A DNA stretch of 6,060 nt from an uncultured Bacteroidales bacterium (GTDB lineage: Bacteria; Bacteroidota; Bacteroidia; Bacteroidales; UBA932). Of the stretch, positions 1 to 6,060 are shown piece by piece (within the stretch, counting starts at the first letter, position 1; every line of letters begins with the position of its first letter). The notes under the pieces were generated by a model. That model ran no database searches and was not told the DNA's origin. It saw only the letters and a list, made by a program, of their open reading frames with translations. The stretch is from NCBI GenBank assembly GCA_905234775.1, contig CAJOJC010000077.1, positions 1 to 6,060 on the forward strand. The letters are read 5' to 3'. The position numbers and the translations under genes were made by a program.

Positions 1-824
1 TATTCGATTGTTCCGACGCAGACATTACCGACTTCCGCAAGATCAGCGAGGGACTCACCAACACCTCCTTCATATTCAGGATAGACGGAAAAGACTACAT
101 TTACCGCCATCCCGGCGACGGAACGGAAAAGATTATCGACCGTTCCCACGAAAAGCGCTCTCTTGAAAAAGCGAAGGAACTGGGTATAGACCCGACCTAC
201 ATCTATCTCGACGAGCGCGAGGGCTGGAAGATAAGCTGGTACGTACCGGAATTCCGCGAACCAGACTACGCGTCGGACGCAGACTCCTCCAGGGTTCTCG
301 CAGTTCTGCGTGAACTCCATTCCGCACCGGTCGTCCTCGACTGGGGTCTGAAGCCGTGGGAGGACTCGCTCGAGATCGAAAAACTGCTGGAAGCTAAGGC
401 CCCCGGCTGTTTCGCCCCCTATCTGGAGCTCAAAGAGCGTATCGGCCGCCTCTACGAAAAGACTGTCGGCGACGGCGTCAAGAAGTGTTTCTGCCATGGA
501 GACACCTACAAACACAATTGGATGCTGCGTCCGGACGGGAGCGTAATCCTTATCGACTGGGAGTATTCCGGCTGCTCCGACCCCGGAATCGACGTAGGTT
601 ACTACATAGTAGACGCTATGTATCCCCGCGAGCGCGCCAAGGCCTTCATACGCGAATACCTTCAGGAAAGCTGGACTCCCGCCCTCGAAGAACACTACCT
701 TATCTACACGGCGCTCATCGCCTGGTACTGGTTCGTGTGGGCCCTGTACCGCGAATCTTGCGGAGCTACGGTAGGCGAAAGCCTCGGCAACTGGCTTGAA
801 ATGGCAAAATACTACAGCAAATGA
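1..824 (+). CDS. licA: LicA-type choline kinase / aminoglycoside-phosphotransferase-fold kinase, 5' end outside window
   Basis: The product probably phosphorylates choline (or ethanolamine or a similar amino alcohol) with ATP in the cytoplasm, supplying phosphocholine for surface-glycan decoration. The frame is open at the left edge, with complete codons from base 3, and 273 residues are visible. Numbering from that codon: GLTNTSF at 17-23 is the nucleotide-binding loop, YRHPG at 34-38 carries the ATP-contacting basic residue, HGDTYKHN at 165-172 is the Brenner catalytic motif (Asp167, Asn172), and IDWEYSG at 184-190 is the metal-binding motif (Asp185). This is close to a whole kinase domain (such proteins are about 290 residues). 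In many Bacteroidota this domain is the C-terminal half of a LicC-LicA fusion whose front half makes CDP-choline; the window cannot show whether that is so here. The stop overlaps the next start (ATGA, 821-824), which indicates an operon with the LicD genes. The kinase family call is firm; choline as the substrate is inferred from the neighbours and overall resemblance. Confidence 0.88.
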   Translation, partial: FDCSDADITDFRKISEGLTNTSFIFRIDGKDYIYRHPGDGTEKIIDRSHEKRSLEKAKELGIDPTYIYLDEREGWKISWYVPEFREPDYASDADSSRVLAVLRELHSAPVVLDWGLKPWEDSLEIEKLLEAKAPGCFAPYLELKERIGRLYEKTVGDGVKKCFCHGDTYKHNWMLRPDGSVILIDWEYSGCSDPGIDVGYYIVDAMYPRERAKAFIREYLQESWTPALEEHYLIYTALIAWYWFVWALYRESCGATVGESLGNWLEMAKYYSK

Positions 825-1492
825 CACTTTCCCAACTCTGGAAAAAGATTTACTCCAATCCCCGCCGCATCAGGCGCCGTAAACGCTACGGCATTCCGGC
901 GATGGTAGCCTTCAGGGACGCGATGAATAAAGCCGGCATCCCCTGGTCGCCCGTCTATGGAACCCTTCTCGGAGCTATCCGCGAAAAGGGCTTCATCCCC
1001 CATGACGACGATATCGATACCGGCGTATGGAACGACTCCATCCCCGGCGGACTCGAGAATCTCCACCGCTGCCTGGAAGAGGCCGGCTTCACCTATGCCC
1101 ACTCACTGTTGGTCGACGGCGGCGAGTTCGCACGCGAGGAAACCTGGAAGTGGCACGGTCTCCATGTAGATATCTTCTTTTTCGACTCCATAGAAGGCGA
1201 ACGCTGCAAAGGATACATGTTCTATCCCTTCAAGGGGACATCCAATTACCGCGAGTCCAACAAACTCTACGGAGGACTCAGGGTAGTAGAATTCGAAGTT
1301 CCTTTCTCGAAGGAGACTGAAATGCTGCCCTTCGACGGGATCGAGATCCCGGTGACGAAGAGCGCCGAAGGTTTCGTTGTGGCTCGATATGGGCTCGACT
1401 GGCGCACCCCAGACCCTACCTTCGTCTACCCCCGTCCGGGCGTTTCGGGCAATGTGGAAAGGCCTGATAAACTCGCAGTAAAGACCGTATAA
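821..1492 (+). CDS. LicD-family phosphotransferase, short divergent member
   Basis: LicD enzymes move a phospho-alcohol (classically phosphocholine from CDP-choline) onto a sugar of a surface glycan; the fold is a nucleotidyltransferase also found in fukutin and FKRP. The protein has 223 residues. YGTLLGAIR at 46-54 followed by GFIPHDDDID at 57-66 is the diagnostic LicD core with the metal-binding acidic cluster. HVDIFFFD at 115-122 is the second acidic motif, and YGLDWRTPDP at 190-199 matches the usual C-terminal YG-D-P element. His61 stands where the next gene has Trp. The N-terminus is very basic (residues 8-23), perhaps for contact with membrane or nucleic acid, though no membrane segment is visible. 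The start is chosen because its ATG overlaps the kinase stop; no Shine-Dalgarno sequence precedes it, which is normal for Bacteroidota. The family is clear; donor and acceptor are unknown. Confidence 0.88.
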   Translation: MTLSQLWKKIYSNPRRIRRRKRYGIPAMVAFRDAMNKAGIPWSPVYGTLLGAIREKGFIPHDDDIDTGVWNDSIPGGLENLHRCLEEAGFTYAHSLLVDGGEFAREETWKWHGLHVDIFFFDSIEGERCKGYMFYPFKGTSNYRESNKLYGGLRVVEFEVPFSKETEMLPFDGIEIPVTKSAEGFVVARYGLDWRTPDPTFVYPRPGVSGNVERPDKLAVKTV

Positions 1493-2265
1493 TGAGACAG
1501 TTAGGAATAGGCGAGGTCCACGATATCCTCTTCGATATTCTTTGCGACATAGACGATTTCTGCCGCGCTAACGGCCTCCGCTGGGCGATGGGCTACGGCA
1601 CCGTCCTCGGCGCTGTCCGCTACGGCGACTTCATCCCCTGGGACGACGATGCAGACATAGTGATGCCGCGCGAAGACTTCGACCGTTTTGTCGCGACCTA
1701 CAAGGGCAAATACGAGTGTATCATGAACACCCGCCGCGACGACGTCTTTTATGTGGCCGGAGTAGCCAAGGTCCATGACCCGGCAACGGACAAGTTTGTA
1801 GCCAGCCACAGCAAGTATATCTCACACTACGGCGTAAGCGTCGACATCTTCCCCCTCGACCCCGTTCCCGACGACGAGGCAGCATTCAACACCCTTGTAA
1901 GGAAGAGCATCCATGCCCACAGACGTCTGCTCTACCGCAGCCGCAAGACCGGATCTCCTCTCCTCCTTCTCGATTCCCGCCTCCACAGTCTCGACTGGTG
2001 GTTCGCGCGCTGCGACCGCCTTGCCCGCAGTTATAAGGCCGAAGACTGCTCGCGCATCGCTATCCTGATGGGCACCAAATCGGCTCGAAACGTCCACCCC
2101 AAAGACTTTTTCGAGCACCTCAAGCCGCTGAGCCTGCGCGGCCGTCTGTTCCCTGCCCCCGAGGACACGGACTCGTATCTGACGCAGATGTATGGGCCGG
2201 ACTACATGACTCCCCCGCCCGTCAGCGAACGCGGCGGACATGGAGGCGAGGTCTGGGCCCTCTAA
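1492..2265 (+). CDS. licD: LicD-family phosphocholine transferase
   Basis: This is the more typical LicD protein of the pair, 257 residues. It is expected to transfer phosphocholine or a related group from its CDP form to a cell-surface polysaccharide or lipid-linked glycan at the cytoplasmic face of the membrane. Visible motifs are GYGTVLGAVR at 34-43, DFIPWDDDADI at 46-56 (the acidic catalytic cluster), SVDIFPLDP at 116-124, and YLTQMYGPDYMTPPP at 229-243 near the C-terminus. No signal peptide or membrane segment is present. The ATG shares one base with the preceding stop (TAATG, 1490-1494), so translation is probably coupled to the upstream licD. Its stop overlaps the stop of the glycosyltransferase gene on the other strand by four bases. 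Phosphocholine is the default guess because of the LicA-type kinase upstream; ribitol-phosphate or other donors are possible for this family. Confidence 0.92.
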   Translation: MRQLGIGEVHDILFDILCDIDDFCRANGLRWAMGYGTVLGAVRYGDFIPWDDDADIVMPREDFDRFVATYKGKYECIMNTRRDDVFYVAGVAKVHDPATDKFVASHSKYISHYGVSVDIFPLDPVPDDEAAFNTLVRKSIHAHRRLLYRSRKTGSPLLLLDSRLHSLDWWFARCDRLARSYKAEDCSRIAILMGTKSARNVHPKDFFEHLKPLSLRGRLFPAPEDTDSYLTQMYGPDYMTPPPVSERGGHGGEVWAL

Positions 2266-2315
2266 AACAATTCCGGATAATCCTTGATCGCGCTGCGATC
2301 GTAGAGCAGGGCCCA
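2254..2315. repeat. Imperfect inverted repeat over the convergent stop codons; possible bidirectional terminator
   Basis: Bases 2254-2260 (TGGGCCC) can pair with 2309-2315 (GGGCCCA), and 2261-2264 (TCTA) with 2302-2305 (TAGA), leaving a three-base bulge at 2306-2308. The left arm contains the overlapping stops of both genes. The loop holds a further perfect hairpin, GATCGC-GCT-GCGATC, at 2286-2300. The position fits transcription termination between convergent genes, but no T-run follows on either strand, so it is not a canonical intrinsic terminator. Most of it is coding sequence of the glycosyltransferase, so a chance structure is possible. Confidence 0.35.
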
Positions 2316-3098
2316 TAGGCGGGCCTTGCGAAGGATCTTGCGCCATGTGCGGCGAATCGGAGACGTCTCGATCGAATCGCGGTAGAAGCGGTATAGGTCG
2401 AGATAATTACGCAGTTGCTGGGACTTTCTACGGGCGCGCTTGCCGCGGCTCATGGCCTCCGAATCCGAACGGCGGTAGTGGTACAGCGGTTCAGGCAGCC
2501 TCACCGCCTTCGAAGCGCGGTCGAGCAGTTGCAGGCTCTGGACCATGTCCTCGGCCTGGCCGAAGCGCGGGAAGAATATCTCCGGGCTGAACAGGCTCCG
2601 ACGCCAGAATTTCAGCACCACGCTCGGGTGTGCGTCGTGGACCAGAACGGCATCCGCGAAATCCTGGGGAGTCGCGAACTCCTTGTCCGTAATCACCCGC
2701 GAGCGCCCGTCTCCGAACTCCTTCCATGCGAAGAAATAGACTACGTCCGCGCCCGTCTCGTCCGCCTTCCGGACCAGTCTTTCGACGGCGTCCGGCTCTA
2801 TCCAGTCGTCGGCGTCGACATGGAGAATGAAATCCCCGCTCGCCGAAGCGAGCCCGGTCTTTCGGGCCTGAGGCAGGCCTTCGTTCACCGGCTTGCGGAT
2901 TATCGTGATGCGCTCTTTAAGACCGGCGAACTCGCGATCTATCAGGGATTCTAGCAGTTCGATGCTTTTGTCGGGGCTGCAGTCGTCCACGAAGACAAAC
3001 TGAGTCCCGGGCCAAGTCTGGCCGAGTACGCTTCGGACGCACTGTTCTATATACTTCTCTACCTTGTAGATAGGGACTATGATGGTTACGCTTGTCAT
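2262..3098 (-). CDS. Family 2 glycosyltransferase (GT-A fold)
   Basis: The enzyme would transfer a sugar from a nucleotide-sugar donor to a growing glycan in the cytoplasm. The 278 residues form one GT-A domain. VPIYKVEKYIEQCVRSVLGQT spans residues 8-28 and is the hallmark N-terminus; FVDDCSPD at 36-43 binds the nucleotide; NEGLPQARKTGL at 72-83 is the conserved middle element; and DADDW at 95-99 is the DXD-type metal site. QAED at 181-184 contains the probable catalytic base (Glu183 or Asp184). The last 70 residues are strongly basic (several RR and KAR clusters), which may favour association with the inner membrane; no transmembrane helix is seen. The start overlaps the Stealth stop (ATGA on the minus strand, 3095-3098) without a Shine-Dalgarno sequence, so it is probably the last gene of the uvrA-Stealth operon. 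Donor and acceptor cannot be predicted from the sequence. Confidence 0.92.
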   Translation of the reverse strand: MTSVTIIVPIYKVEKYIEQCVRSVLGQTWPGTQFVFVDDCSPDKSIELLESLIDREFAGLKERITIIRKPVNEGLPQARKTGLASASGDFILHVDADDWIEPDAVERLVRKADETGADVVYFFAWKEFGDGRSRVITDKEFATPQDFADAVLVHDAHPSVVLKFWRRSLFSPEIFFPRFGQAEDMVQSLQLLDRASKAVRLPEPLYHYRRSDSEAMSRGKRARRKSQQLRNYLDLYRFYRDSIETSPIRRTWRKILRKARLWALLYDRSAIKDYPELF

Positions 3099-3940
3099 CT
3101 GGAGGCTGCTTTAGCGATAACTGCCATGAACTCCCTGCGGCGCGATTCACTCATCTCGACGTCATTGATACAAATCCACTTGCGGTCAGGAGCCTTCAGA
3201 AAAGCCTCCAGCTGGGCGGGAGTTTTTGCGCCCATCGAGAAATGTTTGCAGGAAAGGCGCTGCAGTTTCACTTTCCCAATATGGTACATATAATCCGGGA
3301 GAACGTAATTGCAGACGTTGTGTTCCCGCCTGAAGGTCGTAATCGAAGAGAGCATATCTTCTTCTACCTTCTTCATGATTTCCGCGCCTACGCTCTTAAT
3401 CTGGGGCGAAGGAGAATGCTGAGGACGGATGAAGAACAGACTGGGCTTAAGCCCCGCCGCCTTGCGGGCCACAGAATCCGTATGACGGACTATCTTCTTG
3501 AACATGTTCGGTGCAAAAAGATGACGCGCGAAGCCCCTGCAGATTTTATCTCCTTCGAAATAATCGTCCTCGCTGCTTGGAGCAACGGGGATGCAGTCGT
3601 CGTTGATATACAGATAGCGATCGCTCATCTCCTCTATCCTATGCAGATACATTTCGATAGTATTGCTGTTGAAAGTCGGCAGGTACTGCTCCGGAATGAA
3701 ATCTTTATGGAGCACCACCTTAACTTTCTTCTCCAGCCCGGCGGGAACCTGGGACGGAAGGGCCACAACGAGGAATATTTTATCGATAAACGGCAGGAAA
3801 CGGCGGATATTGTCCACCTGCCACTCCAGCATCCCCCAGTCGCGGTAACGCTTTGAGGGTTCCTTCCCTGCGACTGCCGCGTATTGTTTCTTCCACTGAG
3901 GGTCTTCCCCGTTAACGTATGTTATAACTGCATCCATCAT
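3095..3940 (-). CDS. Stealth-family sugar-phosphate transferase (capsular polysaccharide phosphotransferase type)
   Basis: Stealth proteins transfer hexose-1-phosphate units to make phosphodiester-linked surface polysaccharides; the family includes bacterial capsule polymerases and the catalytic subunit of the animal GlcNAc-1-phosphotransferase. All four conserved regions are recognisable in 281 residues. CR1 is DAVITYVNGEDPQW at 3-16. CR2 runs from RYRDWG at 31-36 to LPTFNSNTIE at 87-96, with YINDD at 111-115. CR3 is around HSPSPQIK at 165-172. CR4 is KWICIND at 234-240. The protein is compact compared with many members and lacks additional domains, signal peptide or membrane segments. Two consecutive ATG codons open the gene; the first is taken because it overlaps the uvrA stop (ATGA, 3937-3940). 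The preceding bases are A-rich (CATAAA) with no Shine-Dalgarno sequence. By hand count G+C is near 50% over 3121-3720, well below the neighbouring glycosyltransferase. The transferred sugar is unknown. Confidence 0.92.
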   Translation of the reverse strand: MMDAVITYVNGEDPQWKKQYAAVAGKEPSKRYRDWGMLEWQVDNIRRFLPFIDKIFLVVALPSQVPAGLEKKVKVVLHKDFIPEQYLPTFNSNTIEMYLHRIEEMSDRYLYINDDCIPVAPSSEDDYFEGDKICRGFARHLFAPNMFKKIVRHTDSVARKAAGLKPSLFFIRPQHSPSPQIKSVGAEIMKKVEEDMLSSITTFRREHNVCNYVLPDYMYHIGKVKLQRLSCKHFSMGAKTPAQLEAFLKAPDRKWICINDVEMSESRRREFMAVIAKAASR

Positions 3941-6060
3941 TTTATGTATCGTGCTGTAAAGGTAGAGGTTTTCGCCAAATCCTCCGGCGTTCCCGCGAAG
4001 ACGACTTCGCCTCCGCGTTCGCCAGCATCGGGGCCGAGGTCTATCACCCAGTCAGCCGCCTTTATGACATCTGTATTGTGTTCTACGACAAGCACGCTGT
4101 GGCCTCGCTCCAACAGCGCGTCGAAGGCCTTCAGAAGCCTCTCTACATCGCTGAAATGCAATCCCGTAGTAGGCTCGTCGAAGATGAACATGATCTTTTC
4201 GCGGCCGCTCTTTTCGCGGCTCATCGCCAGGAAGTAGGCCAGTTTTATACGCTGACTCTCGCCTCCAGAGAGTGTAGAAGAACTCTGGGCGAGTTTAAGA
4301 TATTCCAAACCGACATCTACCAGCGGCTGTAGTTTCTGGGCTATGTCCTTCGCCTCTTGTTCCGGACCTTCGCCAAAGAACTCTATCGCCTCTGCGACGC
4401 TCATATTCAGGATATCGTCAATATTCTTCCCGCGGTAACGCACCTCGAGAATTTCGGGTTTGAAGCGCTTTCCGCCGCAGGACTCGCAGACCATCTTCAC
4501 GTCTGACATGAACTGCATCTCGATAGTCACCACTCCCTCTCCCTGACACTCCGGGCAGCGACCGCCTTCCTGGTTGAAGGAGAAGAACGAAGGCCCGAAG
4601 CCGGACACCTTCGCGTACTGCTGGTCGGAGAAGAGTTTTCGGATAAGGTCGTAGACTTTGAGATAAGTTACCGGATTTGAGCGGGAACTCTTTCCTATAG
4701 GGTTCTGATCTACATATTCCACACGGGTTATGCGATCGAGATTACCCCCAAGGCCCTTGAAGGCGCCGGGCGGGTCGCCGGCTTCGCCCATGTGGCGGTA
4801 GAGCGCCGGATAGAAGATATCGCCCACGAGGGTCGACTTTCCGGAACCGGACACGCCGCTGACTACCGTCATCACGCCCAGCGGAATCTGGACATCTATC
4901 GTCTTCAGGTTGTGTTCCATCGCGCCCCGGACCGTAATGCTGTAGGTCCATGGGCGTTTTTCCCTGACATAGCGGGTCTTACGGCCACTCAGATACTGCA
5001 GGGTCAGCGAACGCCTGAACGTTTCATCGGGCAGGGAGTCTGAATACTTGCCCTGGAAGACTATCTCGCCTCCGCGGGAACCGGCAAGCGGGCCCATGTC
5101 GATGAGGACATCCGCGGCGCGGATGATCTCTTCGTCGTGCTCGACCACTATGACCGTGTTGCCGAGGTCGCGGAGGCGCTTGAGGACGCCGATCAGGCGT
5201 TCGGTGTCACGCGGATGAAGGCCGATCGATGGCTCGTCGAGGATGTACATGGAGCCGACCAGCGAACTGCCGAGGGCCGTAACGAGGTTCACCCTCTGGC
5301 TCTCGCCTCCTGACAGGGTGTTCATCGAACGGCTGAGGGTGAGGTACCCCAGGCCCACGTCTTCGAGACACTGCAGGCGATTAAGGACCTCGAATAGGGG
5401 CTCGCTCACCACCTCCCGGTCTTCCGGACTCAGGTCTATAGTCTTGAGGAAGGATATGCTCTCTTCCACCGTCATAGACAGAAGATCGTGGATGGTCTTC
5501 CCCGCCACCTTGACATAGAGGGCCTCCGGCCGGAGACGGCTTCCATGGCAGGCCGAACAGACGGTCTTTCCGCTGAAGCGGCTGAGCATATACTTATACT
5601 GTATCTTGTAGCGCTGGGTCTCGACCCATGCAAAGAATTCGTTGATGCCTACGAGGCGGGTAGGGTCGGAATCGTAGGTGTCTCCGGGTGCGGGCGGATC
5701 GCCCTCCCATATCAGGCGCTTCGAGCGCTCGTCCAGTTTGATGTACGGAGTGAAAATATCTATTCCGTACTTATCCGAAACCTCGACGAGGTGATCCTTG
5801 AACCAGGCCATCTTCTCGCCGCGCCAGCAGGCTATCGCTCCGTCGTAGATGCTCTTGGTTTTATCCGGGATCACGAGATCCTCGCTGATGCCGATTATCT
5901 TTCCGAGTCCGCCGCAAACCGGGCAGGCTCCGAGGGGGCTGTTGAAGCTGAAGAGGAACTCGTCCGGCTGGCGGAATGTGATGCCGTCCAATTCGAAACG
6001 GTCTGAGAACTCACGTTCGCCCGAGTCGGTAACGACGGACATCTGACCGTCGCCCGCCTT
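3937..6060 (-). CDS. uvrA: UvrA, excinuclease ABC subunit A, N-terminal part outside window
   Basis: UvrA is the damage-sensing ATPase of nucleotide excision repair; it dimerises, loads UvrB on lesions and then leaves. The frame runs past the right edge (six codons before the Met at 6042), so that Met is internal. About 240 residues, with the first Walker A and the UvrB-binding domain, are missing. Numbered from that Met: CPVC at 40-43; insertion domain at about 47-160; C162 and C165 in CSACHG; ABC signature LSGGESQR at 243-250; Walker B ILDEP at 267-271; EH of the H-loop at 301-302. The second ATPase has Walker A GVSGSGKST at 396-404, zinc-finger cysteines C496, C499, C519 and C522, LSGGESQR at 591-598, Walker B FIFDEP at 619-624 and EH at 654-655. 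The stretch from CPVC to the end has the same length as in E. coli UvrA. The first CxxC pair of the N-terminal zinc site is absent (FELDG at 16-20 in its place). The stop overlaps the Stealth start. Confidence 0.97.
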   Translation of the reverse strand, partial: KAGDGQMSVVTDSGEREFSDRFELDGITFRQPDEFLFSFNSPLGACPVCGGLGKIIGISEDLVIPDKTKSIYDGAIACWRGEKMAWFKDHLVEVSDKYGIDIFTPYIKLDERSKRLIWEGDPPAPGDTYDSDPTRLVGINEFFAWVETQRYKIQYKYMLSRFSGKTVCSACHGSRLRPEALYVKVAGKTIHDLLSMTVEESISFLKTIDLSPEDREVVSEPLFEVLNRLQCLEDVGLGYLTLSRSMNTLSGGESQRVNLVTALGSSLVGSMYILDEPSIGLHPRDTERLIGVLKRLRDLGNTVIVVEHDEEIIRAADVLIDMGPLAGSRGGEIVFQGKYSDSLPDETFRRSLTLQYLSGRKTRYVREKRPWTYSITVRGAMEHNLKTIDVQIPLGVMTVVSGVSGSGKSTLVGDIFYPALYRHMGEAGDPPGAFKGLGGNLDRITRVEYVDQNPIGKSSRSNPVTYLKVYDLIRKLFSDQQYAKVSGFGPSFFSFNQEGGRCPECQGEGVVTIEMQFMSDVKMVCESCGGKRFKPEILEVRYRGKNIDDILNMSVAEAIEFFGEGPEQEAKDIAQKLQPLVDVGLEYLKLAQSSSTLSGGESQRIKLAYFLAMSREKSGREKIMFIFDEPTTGLHFSDVERLLKAFDALLERGHSVLVVEHNTDVIKAADWVIDLGPDAGERGGEVVFAGTPEDLAKTSTFTARYIK

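Noticed and set aside
2286..2300. The perfect hairpin GATCGC-GCT-GCGATC as an intrinsic terminator by itself
   Set aside because: It has only six pairs, no T-run on either side, and lies inside the glycosyltransferase coding region; it is mentioned only as part of the larger inverted repeat.
1822..2346. A 174-codon minus-strand frame across the end of the second licD
   Set aside because: It covers the conserved LicD C-terminus and the convergent junction, has no known motif, and would overlap two well-supported genes.
2415..2954. A 179-codon plus-strand frame opposite the glycosyltransferase
   Set aside because: The minus-strand frame has clear GT2 motifs; the antisense translation resembles no family and has the low-complexity look of a shadow frame.
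3092..3856. A 254-codon open frame on the plus strand, antisense to the Stealth gene
   Set aside because: It lies fully opposite a gene with all four Stealth regions, has no recognisable motif, and long antisense frames are expected from the codon bias of the real gene.
5488..6006. A 172-codon plus-strand frame inside uvrA
   Set aside because: It is antisense to the conserved UvrA insertion domain and zinc region and shows no domain of its own.
6040..6042. The ATG at this place as the start of uvrA
   Set aside because: The six codons upstream to the window edge read on in frame with UvrA-like sequence, and a start here would remove the first Walker A and the UvrB-binding domain.

Overview
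The window is about 6 kb of bacterial chromosome with no gaps between genes. It holds two convergent sets of three genes each. Moderately high G+C, junctions without Shine-Dalgarno sequences (A-rich instead just before the start at 3940), and a LicA-like kinase whose sequence resembles the LicC-LicA proteins of gut and oral Bacteroidota all suggest a Bacteroidales-type organism. That placement is inferred from general features, not from a marker comparison.

Left half, plus strand (1-2265): the C-terminal part of a choline-kinase-like phosphotransferase (LicA type, 5' end outside the window), then two different LicD-family phosphotransferases. The genes are joined by an ATGA overlap (821-824) and a TAATG overlap (1490-1494), so they look like one translationally coupled operon. 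The kinase would phosphorylate choline or a similar small alcohol. After activation to the CDP form, possibly by a LicC domain upstream, one or both LicD proteins would transfer the phospho-group onto a surface glycan.

Right half, minus strand (6060-2262, read right to left): a uvrA gene lacking only its N-terminal portion, then a Stealth-family sugar-phosphate transferase, then a family 2 glycosyltransferase. Each junction is a four-base ATGA overlap (3937-3940 and 3095-3098). A core DNA-repair gene is therefore physically coupled to two glycan genes. The Stealth gene has visibly lower G+C than the glycosyltransferase next to it.

The two sets meet tail to tail: the stop codons of the second licD and the glycosyltransferase overlap by four bases (2262-2265), inside one arm of an imperfect inverted repeat. 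Taken together, 1-3940 reads as a small surface-glycan decoration locus with three phospho-transfer enzymes (two LicD, one Stealth), one glycosyltransferase and a kinase for the donor. No RNA genes, mobile elements, CRISPR arrays or non-coding stretches were seen.
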